Shown here: positions 9,301-15,892 of the stretch, piece after piece
How positions within the stretch are numbered: position 1 is the first letter of the stretch
Layout of the letters: every line of letters starts with the position of its first letter
Source of the DNA: JBIOJM01 sp044450785
GTDB lineage: Bacteria > Planctomycetota > Planctomycetia > Isosphaerales > Isosphaeraceae
Assembly: GCA_044450785.1 (NCBI GenBank)
Contig: JBIOJM010000225.1
Coordinates: 1-17,083, forward strand
DNA length: 17,083 nt
Direction: 5' to 3'
Translations under genes and position numbers: made by a program
Notes under the pieces: generated by a model
The model's database searches: none
What the model was told of the DNA's origin: nothing
What the model saw: only the letters and a program-made list of their open reading frames with translations

Positions 9301-10612
9301 CCCGCCGCGACCGGATCGGCCGCCCGTCGATGAATCGCCCCAGCTCCCGCGACAGCTCCGTGGCGCTCGAGAACCGATGGGAGGGGTTCTTGGCGATCGC
9401 TTTCAGCACGATCGTTTCCAGGTCACGCGGAATCTGCGGGTCTAGCTTCCGCGGCCGCGCTGGTTCCGTCTCCATGATCGCGCTGACGAGCTGAAGCCGA
9501 TGCAACGATGGAAACGCCGGTCGGAGCGTGAGTAACTCGTACAGCGACAGCCCCAGGCTGTAGAGATCACAGCGGTGGTCCGTGATTCCCTGGAATCGCT
9601 CCGGCGCCATGTAACGCAACGTTCCCACGACGTCTCCGGGGCTGGTCAGCTCCTCCGCACCCTCCCCCTTCGCCAGACCGAAATCGGTCACCCAGATCGT
9701 CCCCTCGAGGTCAAGCAACAAATTAGCCGGCTTGATGTCGCGGTGCACCACCCCATGCGCGTGCGCATGGGCAAGCGCGTCCGCCGCTTGAATTCCCAGC
9801 CGAGCGATGTTCCGGTAATAGTGCCGATCCTGGCGCCCATAGCCCGATGAGGTTGAGGACGATGGGTCCATCAACGAGCTCTGGACGTCAGCCAACGGCC
9901 AGGCGGGAGCCGAGTTGCTGACCGGCGGAGACGCTGGAGGCCGATCCACGAAGTTTGTCTCGTTCCCCGCGGGCGGTGGGAACCGATCGCTCAACAGCCC
10001 CTGGGCCAGGCTCAGGGTGGTGGAGTCAGGCTCGCCCTGCGGCACCGTCCGAGACGCCACGCCATCGACACGCAGCCAGATCACCTCGCGAAGCACCGCG
10101 TCCAGACTACGGCCATGGATGAATTGCATGGCGTAGTAGTGCACACCTTCATGCATCCCAACCCCGAAGACCGGCACAATATTGGTGTGGTGCAACAGCG
10201 CCGCGGCCCTCGCCTCACGCTGAAACCGGAGCAACTGGACGGGCCCCATGTGCCGATGGTGCGTCAGGACCTTCAACGCCACATGCCGGCCAAGGCTCTC
10301 TTGCTCGGCCTCGTACACCACACCCATGCCGCCCCGGCCGATCTCGCGGAGGATCCGGAAGTCCCCCAGCCGCTCAGGGACCTTCGGGACGGCATCCAGC
10401 CGGTCCCTCGCGCGCGTCGTAGTATTCTCATCCTCACTGCCAAATTGCTCCATCATCGCGAGCGTCGGAAACAGCTCCCGGATCTCCTCGGCAAGCTCCG
10501 GATGACGCTCCGTGTATTCCGTCAGGGAAGGCCGTTCGCCGCGGCGAAACCGCTCGGCGAATTCATACGCCAGCATGTTGAACACGTCAGATTCGGACGT
10601 CGACTCGCCCAT
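6365..10612 (-). CDS. Ser/Thr protein kinase with WD40-like propeller and TPRs, 1415 aa
   Basis: A Hanks-type kinase spans about residues 84-430. It has glycine loop IGRGGMG (91-97), Lys114 in VALK, HRDIKPAN with catalytic Asp292, DFG at 310-312 and APE at 336-338, so it should be active. An unusual Pro/Ser-rich insertion of about 80 residues (178-262) sits before helix E. One membrane helix follows (about 452-474), then a Gln/Glu-rich coiled-coil linker (475-515). Next is a long beta-propeller of WD40-like units (about 560-1190; repeated SPDGRFLAV-type strands). TPR-like helices follow (about 1244-1384; DFRRSLARNPNSAAAANELAW). The N-terminus (RPSLTEYTERHPELAEEIRELFP) is typical of planctomycete kinases. 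The ATG at 10612 has GGAG eight bases upstream and lies two bases after the sigma stop, so translation is coupled. An upstream TTG (10630) would overlap the sigma gene. The propeller probably senses or binds partners; this is inference. Confidence 0.93.
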   Translation of the reverse strand: MGESTSESDVFNMLAYEFAERFRRGERPSLTEYTERHPELAEEIRELFPTLAMMEQFGSEDENTTTRARDRLDAVPKVPERLGDFRILREIGRGGMGVVYEAEQESLGRHVALKVLTHHRHMGPVQLLRFQREARAAALLHHTNIVPVFGVGMHEGVHYYAMQFIHGRSLDAVLREVIWLRVDGVASRTVPQGEPDSTTLSLAQGLLSDRFPPPAGNETNFVDRPPASPPVSNSAPAWPLADVQSSLMDPSSSTSSGYGRQDRHYYRNIARLGIQAADALAHAHAHGVVHRDIKPANLLLDLEGTIWVTDFGLAKGEGAEELTSPGDVVGTLRYMAPERFQGITDHRCDLYSLGLSLYELLTLRPAFPSLHRLQLVSAIMETEPARPRKLDPQIPRDLETIVLKAIAKNPSHRFSSATELSRELGRFIDGRPIRSRRVSASERLWRWSRRNPAVAMLGLLAATLTTVLAIGSTATAWKFHEQRDQVLEQRDALQKEQRNTQLELARSLLQQVRAERYSRQPGPRAQRLGRLAQAAQLARAGMAGPNLLTNLRGEAIATSGDGDVRPSKTWPGLNLDPAVSSFSFDADRYVVVEGGHTFHLHRISDRSQLRVVKTNRAGYLIDPELDASGHFVYVRSDPSKIELWDLDRGEVPGLWPSDVCDVAYRPDGGQIAALRPDGEVRVYDLPAMTEARRFQLGSRVPARLEYSRLALSRDGRFLAVMRGETQDAWVYDITNGRVKIHLKIPPVFRTGGLALNRKATLLAVANDRTISVYDLEDRERLAMLLGHQEGWIHAYFEPEGDLLISECRDRIIRVWDPIRGQLLAALPGHFRGLLSTRSEIVVGRRDDLTLYELDPGKERRTIDCRMLRERADSAVWGPDGLAFSPDGSMIALALRPDGVYIVRSSDGVGLAHLPIGRCNAVQFLPDGSLLTYNGQGLCRWPVRLPVDGVQRIGPAEPLAPDYCRFPINGLARSASGRLVGVSADTREGSLLLDLEQPWRRIWLKPHAGVYDLAISPDGKWAATAGWEGGPGHEQVKVWDTATGLIAKVIPGLSCVAFSADGQWLGIDDRTSYRFFRIGTWAPVSKVDYEVDKTPSQGTMRIAFHPGGNIAAVLAADRTTVLLVDVQSGHELTAIDGPSESQVHRLVFSPDGRFLAVTRNSQKVDLWDLSLIRLRLQEMGLVAGFPESFGGPSQAVPLPSIERIEVRGADPVGLRLLAARQTLNEAGYAIRRLFDEDLFDADELAERGYLWNRLERWQQAANDFRRSLARNPNSAAAANELAWCLAAAPGRGDPEEAIRWARKAVERQPGEPSFRNTLAAALYRGGRFKEAVAELERDIAQNSYEIGYDWVLMSMCRARLGQTASARIALTKAQEWRPPASLSTPTFIRDLRALLQEAREELNRSLPDFPPSVFDR

Positions 10613-10614
10613 GA

Positions 10615-11250
10615 TCAGGGCTCCAGCCAATCGTGATTCAGGCTGCTCAAGATCTTCTTGAGCCGCCGCAGGGCCCGAACGTAACGCATTCCGGCGGCTT
10701 TCTCCTTGATCCCCAACACCTGCGCGGTCTCGATCGGGGAGAGCTGCTCGAAATGCCGCAGTGCGAGCACTTCGCGGTCGAGCGAGTCCATGGCGTTCAG
10801 GGCGTCCTGGAGTCGGAGCTTGAGCTCCACCCGGATCGCTTCCTCGCTGGGTCGCGTCAGGTTGCCTATGAGGCCGGCCGCCAGTGCAGACGTGGTTGTC
10901 TCCGACAGCGCCCCATCGCAGATCGAAACCTCGCGCCGAGGGTCTCGCATCTGGGTACCCAGGTGATGGCGATGGACCTCACGTACCTTGTTGCCCGCAA
11001 TGCCCCTGAGCCAGAGGAAAAACGGCAACACGGGCAGCCGAAGGTAATTGTCCAGATCCTGCCAGGCTTCGAGGTACGCATCCTGAAGGACATCGGAGGG
11101 ATCGATTCGCCCCTGGAGCCGTTGATCGAGCCGGAAGGCCACCATGCGGCGCAGGCGCTGGCGACTCTCCGCCACCAGGGCTTCCCAGCTCCCAGCATCC
11201 CCCTGGGCGGCTAGCCGCAATCGATCGTCCTCGTTCGTTTCCTGTGGCAT
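10615..11250 (-). CDS. ECF-type sigma-70 family RNA polymerase sigma factor, 211 aa
   Basis: This is an alternative sigma factor directing RNA polymerase to a specific promoter set. Region 2 covers about residues 24-100, with RIDPSDVLQDAYLEAW (49-63) for core and -10 binding and FFLWLRGIAGNKVREVHR (77-94). Region 4 covers about 148-203, with a helix-turn-helix SPIETAQVLGIKEKAAGMRYV that would read the -35 box. There is no region 1.1 or 3, as usual for ECF factors. No anti-sigma gene is adjacent. Instead the stop is followed after two bases by the start of a giant Ser/Thr kinase. ECF-kinase pairs are established in planctomycetes, where phosphorylation is thought to replace anti-sigma control. 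The ATG at 11250 is chosen; a GTG at 11262 adds four residues and cannot be excluded. Confidence 0.93.
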   Translation of the reverse strand: MPQETNEDDRLRLAAQGDAGSWEALVAESRQRLRRMVAFRLDQRLQGRIDPSDVLQDAYLEAWQDLDNYLRLPVLPFFLWLRGIAGNKVREVHRHHLGTQMRDPRREVSICDGALSETTTSALAAGLIGNLTRPSEEAIRVELKLRLQDALNAMDSLDREVLALRHFEQLSPIETAQVLGIKEKAAGMRYVRALRRLKKILSSLNHDWLEP

Positions 11251-11592
11251 CGAGGTAACCACTCTAATTTCTTGCAGCCGGGGTCGCTCGGATCCACATC
11301 GCGAGAAACCAATGTCTCCCGTAATGTGACCCTTCCGGGTTCAGGCGACTCGGGACGAGAGACGGTCTTCTGGCGAATGGCCCGTCTTTCAACTGTATCT
11401 CGGGCATTGAGCAAATCCAACTGGTCTTGCGACATAAGCGTTCGTCACGGCTGTTCCGTGCACGCATGGGCCACTCGTCAGTGTAATCATGAGATCAAAG
11501 GGCGCCCCGGCAAGCATCGCGCCGATGTGCGGGTAATGGTTGGGCACCTTGAACTTGGCCGCGGCCCTCTCCGCGCGCTCAGGAATCTTGTC
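11251..11592. other. Intergenic region upstream of the sigma-kinase operon
   Basis: These 342 bases lie between the zinc-ribbon gene (ending 11593) and the sigma gene, all on the minus strand. Overlapping open frames here show no recognisable motif. The promoter of the sigma-kinase operon should lie here if it is not co-transcribed with the zinc-ribbon gene. A minus-strand TGAACC around 11340 resembles an ECF -35 AAC motif, but no matching -10 is clear. Confidence 0.45.
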
Positions 11593-12252
11593 TCAAACGT
11601 TGTCGCCCGGCTCACCTGCCCAGAACTCGAGATGGCCGCAGTGCCTGCAACGAAATGCCTGGATCGGGTATCGTCGGTCGCCAGTCCAGGTCCGGGTCCA
11701 GATCGACGGCTGGGGGGTTCCGGCGACCCATTCGCTGGGATTCATCACGGTGTGGCCGTGCTGAAAGTCGGCGATGAACCCAGGCTCCAGCGGACCCTGG
11801 CACCGAAAACAGGTTTGCGGGGCGGGGCCGGGTATTGGCTCCTCCAGATTGTCGTCGAGGAAGGTGATTGCTTGGGATTCGTCGTCGCCGAGAGCCGTTT
11901 CATGGGCGCTGACGAACGATGGGTCCTCGACACCCTCGATACTGGTCCCGCAAGACCAGCAGACCAGAAAACCGGCGTCGACCGTTTCCCCGCACTTGGA
12001 GCAGGTCCAGGACTGGGTGGCGGACATCTCCGAGGGCGGGGATAAGGGCGAGAGGGACCTGGATGCAGGGGCCGTTGCCGAGGCCGATTCGGTGACTTCA
12101 TCGGCCGGTGCAACCTCCCGGTCGGGTTCAGGAACCGGTATTGACACCGTCTGAGACCCGGGCTCCGGCTCGGGCCTCGGTTGCTTGCACGCCCAGCATC
12201 GATCCGCGGAGGCGTCGACGGCCGCACCGCACTGAGGACAGGTCCACAACAT
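11593..12252 (-). CDS. Triple zinc-ribbon protein, C-terminal DUF6487-like domain, 219 aa
   Basis: Three Cys4 modules are visible. CPQC with CWAC lies at about residues 5-21. CSKC with CWSC lies in the middle (about 84-101). CFRC (about 147-150) pairs with CRHC near the C-terminus (about 203-206). The third module, with GFIADFQHGH, W..GTPQPSIW and FRCRHCGHLEFWA, resembles the DUF6487 family of zinc-binding domains. The linkers are Pro/Ser/Glu-rich and probably disordered. No membrane segment or signal peptide is present, so a cytoplasmic scaffold or nucleic-acid- or protein-binding role is possible but unproven. The ATG at 12252 is chosen because the first zinc ribbon starts at once and GGGAG lies about 12 bases upstream. 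The frame is open 54 codons further, but those residues look non-coding. It runs in the same direction as the downstream sigma-kinase pair, separated by 342 bases. Confidence 0.8.
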   Translation of the reverse strand: MLWTCPQCGAAVDASADRCWACKQPRPEPEPGSQTVSIPVPEPDREVAPADEVTESASATAPASRSLSPLSPPSEMSATQSWTCSKCGETVDAGFLVCWSCGTSIEGVEDPSFVSAHETALGDDESQAITFLDDNLEEPIPGPAPQTCFRCQGPLEPGFIADFQHGHTVMNPSEWVAGTPQPSIWTRTWTGDRRYPIQAFRCRHCGHLEFWAGEPGDNV

Positions 12253-12616
12253 TGGGAAACGCTGCTCCCGAATGGGACGTTGAACGCGGAAATGGAGGTT
12301 GCCGATGCGCTCCCGCGAAATCCACCCGACATGATGCGCGGTGGAGCGCAAGAAGACCAGAGGAGACCTGGGGCTGACCTTTCGCGCTGGATGCAATGGC
12401 TCATGACGACCCATGTGCGCCGCTATATCCGAGGCGATCCGCCTCTCGATCCGCCGGAACCGCCCCTATGGCACCGAAAGCTGGACCCGATCGACCGCCG
12501 CACAGTTGGGTCCCCAGTCGAGTCTGAGATCACGCGGGGCCCAAAGGTGACGGGATCCTGAAATTACCTGAGTCCCCTAACTTGCTTGCAGCAATAAGAA
12601 TGTCCCCTTTGGCCGC
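12253..12616. other. Intergenic region between the esterase and zinc-ribbon genes
   Basis: These 364 bases hold no convincing gene. The open frames across it on both strands are Arg/Pro-rich shadows. The left part should contain the promoter of the zinc-ribbon gene. The right end holds an imperfect inverted repeat (12541-12612) just past the esterase stop. Confidence 0.5.
12541..12612. repeat. Imperfect inverted repeat downstream of the esterase gene
   Basis: CCAAAGGTGAC (12541-12551) and GTCCCCTTTGG (12602-12612) are reverse complements with one mismatch, separated by 50 bases. The interior carries a second small hairpin, TTGCT/AGCAA, around 12580-12595, and is more AT-rich than the surroundings. 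The ends resemble the GTCACC/GTCCCC-containing short repeats seen in planctomycete and other genomes (recalled, not checked). It starts five bases after the esterase stop, so it could also serve in transcript termination. Confidence 0.35.
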
Positions 12617-14116
12617 TCATTGTGTCTTGACGGCCGGCGTTTTCGCGAGGGGTGGGGCCTTCAAGTACCGGTCAGCAAACTTGAGGAACGTCGGCCAGTT
12701 CGGGCCGGGCGTGTGCCCGCCGCCGTGCTGGCGGAAAGAGACCTCGCCATCGATCAGCGCGGTCTCGATCGGGGGGAACTCGGTGGTCCCCATGTCCTTC
12801 TTGCCCAGGAGCTTGTACACCGGTCCCGCGCCGGCGGCGGCCAGGAACATGCCTTTCGCGTCAACCCACCCGTCGCCATTGGTCGCACCACTGCCGACGA
12901 AGACGGGGCGCGGGGCACACAGGGCGACCAGCTCGTGAGAATCCACGGGCATGTCGTTCCAGTTCAGCGGACCAGCATATTTGAGGAAGTTGCCCGCCAT
13001 CCAGTGGTATTCGTTCGTCCCGGCGACATTCTCCACGAGCTCGCCCCAGTTGCGGCGATGAATTTTCGCGCCACCTTCGCCCGAGGAACTGACATACGCG
13101 ATGGCGAAACGTGGATCATAAGCCATCGCCACGATGGTTGCCTTGCCATAGCGTGAGTGTCCCTCGAGGCCGACTTGCCTGGCGTCCACGGATTTGTCTG
13201 TCTCAAAATAGTCAAGGGCCCGGCTGGCGCCCCAGGCCCAGGCACGCAACGCACCCCAATCATCCACCTTGCGGGGCTGGCCCTTGTTGCACAGACCGAT
13301 CAAGCCGCGTGTCAGGCCCGCGCCGTTGTCGGGCTGAATGCTGTTGGGAATGATGATGGCATAGCCCCAGCCCTTGGCCAGAACTTGTTGTTGCCACGAC
13401 GGCCCGCCGCCCGGACCACCGGGCCCGCCACGGCCAAACCCGCCGCCTCCGCCAGCTTTCGTCGCCGCCTTACCGGGCGAAGTCGTCGCTCCAGCGGCTT
13501 TCTTTGCCGCCCCGGCTCCAGGCGGTCGGGGCCCAAACCCACCGAAACCGAACTCCATGACCACCGGCACAGGGCCCGTCGCGCTCTCGGGCGTCGTCAA
13601 CGTGAGCTGGATGTCTACGGTAATCTGCGGATATGACGAATTGTCTACGTGACCCACGAGTTTTTTTGTGATGACCGGTACAGCGCCGTTCTTCTCGTTG
13701 GTCGTGCCGGTCACTTCCCACTTCACGATCGGCGTGACCGTGGGGACTCGGCCGTAGATCTCCCTGTCGAAATCCTCCACGATTTCCGGACGCCGCTCCT
13801 TCCACCACATCTCCGCCGTCGTGACCTTCCGCCCGTTCTTCAAGACCAGCGGGGCCGGCAACTCCGGATAGGGGTTGGCCTTGGACTCATCGTAATTGGC
13901 CGCATTGGGTGCCCGGCGATTATTGCCATTGGCACCCTGCCGGAGCGAAGTGATGTGCAGAAGATCCATGATCCTCTGATGATCCTGCTGGGCGGTGAGC
14001 TGCACCGGCGGAGGCGTGCTCGAATCGGCTGGTTGTTTGCCTGGCGATTGGGCACGGCCGAAGGATGCGGCACCCAGCACGAACATCAGGACAGCGGCAC
14101 TCGTCGACCTTGGCAT
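12617..14116 (-). CDS. Secreted CE15-like glucuronoyl esterase (alpha/beta hydrolase), 499 aa
   Basis: CE15 enzymes cleave ester bonds between lignin alcohols and glucuronoyl groups of xylan. A signal peptide (residues 1-22, cut near GRA-QS) predicts export. The nucleophile motif is GHSRYGK with Ser321, matching the CE15 pattern G-x-S-R-x-G-K. Glu347 in SSSGEGG fits the position of the acid. The catalytic His is probably His464 or His468 in FRQHGGGHTPGPNW near the C-terminus. GDGWVDAKGMFLAA and LCAPRPVF are also family-like. A low-complexity insertion rich in Gly, Ala, Pro and Lys (about 196-239) sits after the strand VPVVMEFGFGG and is not part of the usual fold. The ATG has AAGGA eight bases upstream. 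It is divergent from the DUF1501 gene across 226 bases. Acetyl-xylan esterase-like hydrolases are the main alternative; exact substrate is not deducible. Confidence 0.85.
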   Translation of the reverse strand: MPRSTSAAVLMFVLGAASFGRAQSPGKQPADSSTPPPVQLTAQQDHQRIMDLLHITSLRQGANGNNRRAPNAANYDESKANPYPELPAPLVLKNGRKVTTAEMWWKERRPEIVEDFDREIYGRVPTVTPIVKWEVTGTTNEKNGAVPVITKKLVGHVDNSSYPQITVDIQLTLTTPESATGPVPVVMEFGFGGFGPRPPGAGAAKKAAGATTSPGKAATKAGGGGGFGRGGPGGPGGGPSWQQQVLAKGWGYAIIIPNSIQPDNGAGLTRGLIGLCNKGQPRKVDDWGALRAWAWGASRALDYFETDKSVDARQVGLEGHSRYGKATIVAMAYDPRFAIAYVSSSGEGGAKIHRRNWGELVENVAGTNEYHWMAGNFLKYAGPLNWNDMPVDSHELVALCAPRPVFVGSGATNGDGWVDAKGMFLAAAGAGPVYKLLGKKDMGTTEFPPIETALIDGEVSFRQHGGGHTPGPNWPTFLKFADRYLKAPPLAKTPAVKTQ

Positions 14117-14342
14117 GGGAGAGTTCCTTGGTCCCTATGGGATGATCGGTCAGCCACGTGATTGGCTTCCTCGAGGCTGGTGAGGTAGAGATGCCTCTCA
14201 TTTGTAACAATCGCATCGCGCGGAGGGAAGCCGACGGTCGACATTGTGTCGGAGTCTGTTAGAATTGGGATCCCGATCCGTACAGGGCGCCGCCTTGCCC
14301 GACTTGATCCCACGAACGACTTACCAAAGAGGCCAACCGTCG
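14117..14342. promoter_or_regulatory. Divergent intergenic region
   Basis: These 226 bases lie between the divergent esterase and DUF1501 genes and must hold at least one promoter for each. A minus-strand AAGGA at about 14125-14129 serves the esterase start, and AAGAGG at about 14327-14332 serves the DUF1501 start. TAGAAT at 14260-14265 resembles a -10 box, but no -35 box stands at the right distance. Confidence 0.4.
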
Positions 14343-15833
14343 ATGCGCGATCGATTTTCGGTGCCAATGGGCCGCCACTTGCTCGATCGCCGGGGTTTCC
14401 TGGCGCATCTGGCCACGGGTATGGGTGGGATCGCGCTCTCCGCGCTCCTGGCCGAGGATGGGCTGCTGGCCGACGACGTGACGACCATGGCGCGGACGGG
14501 GTCTCTGCCGGCCGACTCCAACCCGCTCGCGCCCAAGCCGCCGCATTTTCCAGCGAAGGCGAAGCGGGTCTTGCATATCTTCTGCACCGGTGCGGTCAGT
14601 CACGTCGACACCTGGGACTACAAGCCCGAGCTCATCAAGCGGCACGGGCAGCCGATGCCCGGGGTCGACAAATTGATTACATTTCAAGGTGAGAACGGCA
14701 ACCTGGCGCGAAGCCCGTGGAAATTCAAACAGCGGGGGCAGACCGGCAAGTGGATCTCAGACCTCTTGCCACACCTGGCCGAATGCGCCGACCTACTGTG
14801 CTTCGTGCACTCGCTGACCTCGAAGACCAATACTCACGGGCCCGGTGAAATGTTCATGAGTACGGGTTTCACTCTCGAGGGGTTTCCCAGCGCCGGTGCG
14901 TGGGTTAGTTACGCCCTGGGGACCGAGAATCAAGACCTGCCCGCATACGTGGCGATCCCGGACCCGCGGGGCGACCCGCAGCAAGGGCCGGCCAACTGGA
15001 CAAACGGATTCCTGCCGGCCGTGTTTCAGGGAACCGCGTTCAGTAGCGGGCGGCCGATCAACCACCTGACGCGGCCGCGTGAGATCGCGGCCGGCGACGA
15101 TCAGGCCGCGCGAGATTTCCTAGAGCTTCTCAACGATGAACACCTGAAGCATCATCCCGGCGATACCGAGCTGGCGGCCCGCATCGCCGCCTATGAGCTG
15201 GCCGCGCGGATGCAACAGAGCGCCCCCGAGGTCGGCGATCTTTCTCGGGAGAGCCCGGCGACGCAGGCGCTTTACGGCCTCAATTCCGAGAACCCGCTGA
15301 CTGCCGCATTCGGCCGCAACTGCCTGCTCGCGCGCCGGCTGCTGGAACGGGGCGTACGGTTCGTCACGCTTTTCAACGGCGCGTTCGCCATGGGTGAAGG
15401 TGTCCTCAACTGGGACGGGCACCGGCGAATTCTGTCTGACTACAACCACCACGGACCGATACTCGACCAGCCCGCCGCGGCTCTGCTGCTCGACCTCAAG
15501 GCGCGCGGACTCCTCGACGACACCCTCGTCGTCTGGACCACCGAGTTCGGTCGCATGCCCACCTTCCAGAAAGGGACCAACGGCCGCGACCACAACCCCA
15601 AGGGATTCACCGCCTGGCTGGCAGGTGCCGGCGTCAAGCACGGCTTCAGCTACGGGGCCACCGACGAGTTCGGCTACCAGGCCGTCGAGAACGTCGTCGA
15701 CGTCCACGACTTTCACGCGACCATCCTTCACTTGCTCGGCCTTGATCATGAACGGCTCACCTATAACCACAACGGGACGTCCCGGCGGCTGACAGACGTC
15801 CACGGCCACGTGATTCGCGCACTCGTGGCGTAG
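14343..15833 (+). CDS. DUF1501 domain-containing protein, 496 aa
   Basis: This belongs to the DUF1501 family (alkaline-phosphatase/sulfatase-like fold), which is strongly expanded in planctomycetes and usually exported. The N-terminus carries DRRGFL (residues 15-20) followed by a hydrophobic stretch (about 22-37), a Tat-like signal. Family landmarks are CTGAVSHVDTWDYKPEL (about 81-97), HGPGEMFMSTGF, WTTEFGRMP, HNPKGFTAWLAGAGVK and DVHDFHATILHLLGLDHERL near the end, with several His/Asp residues that could bind metal. Length is normal. The ATG at 14343 has AAGAGG ten bases upstream; an upstream TTG at 14244 gives a non-family extension, and an ATG at 14367 is also possible. DUF1501 genes usually follow a DUF1549/DUF1553 cytochrome-type partner, which is absent here. 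A membrane protein gene follows after 59 bases. The molecular function of the family is not settled. Confidence 0.92.
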   Translation: MRDRFSVPMGRHLLDRRGFLAHLATGMGGIALSALLAEDGLLADDVTTMARTGSLPADSNPLAPKPPHFPAKAKRVLHIFCTGAVSHVDTWDYKPELIKRHGQPMPGVDKLITFQGENGNLARSPWKFKQRGQTGKWISDLLPHLAECADLLCFVHSLTSKTNTHGPGEMFMSTGFTLEGFPSAGAWVSYALGTENQDLPAYVAIPDPRGDPQQGPANWTNGFLPAVFQGTAFSSGRPINHLTRPREIAAGDDQAARDFLELLNDEHLKHHPGDTELAARIAAYELAARMQQSAPEVGDLSRESPATQALYGLNSENPLTAAFGRNCLLARRLLERGVRFVTLFNGAFAMGEGVLNWDGHRRILSDYNHHGPILDQPAAALLLDLKARGLLDDTLVVWTTEFGRMPTFQKGTNGRDHNPKGFTAWLAGAGVKHGFSYGATDEFGYQAVENVVDVHDFHATILHLLGLDHERLTYNHNGTSRRLTDVHGHVIRALVA

Positions 15834-15892
15834 TGATCCGTCAATCTGCGATTGACGCTCCACCGGGGAAAACCCGGGGGCAGGAGTGCTTG

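Noticed and set aside
6839..10636. Plus-strand frames of 150-280 codons opposite the kinase and sigma genes
   Set aside because: The minus-strand kinase and sigma motifs are unambiguous across this whole stretch, so the plus-strand frames are antisense shadows.
11320..11350. Possible ECF-type autoregulated promoter (minus-strand TGAACC) upstream of the sigma gene
   Set aside because: A six-base match is expected by chance and no suitable -10 element stands 15-17 bases downstream.
14244..14342. TTG start extending the DUF1501 protein by 33 residues
   Set aside because: The extra residues do not resemble the family, and the Tat-like DRRGFL motif would lie far from the N-terminus. The ATG at 14343 has AAGAGG upstream.
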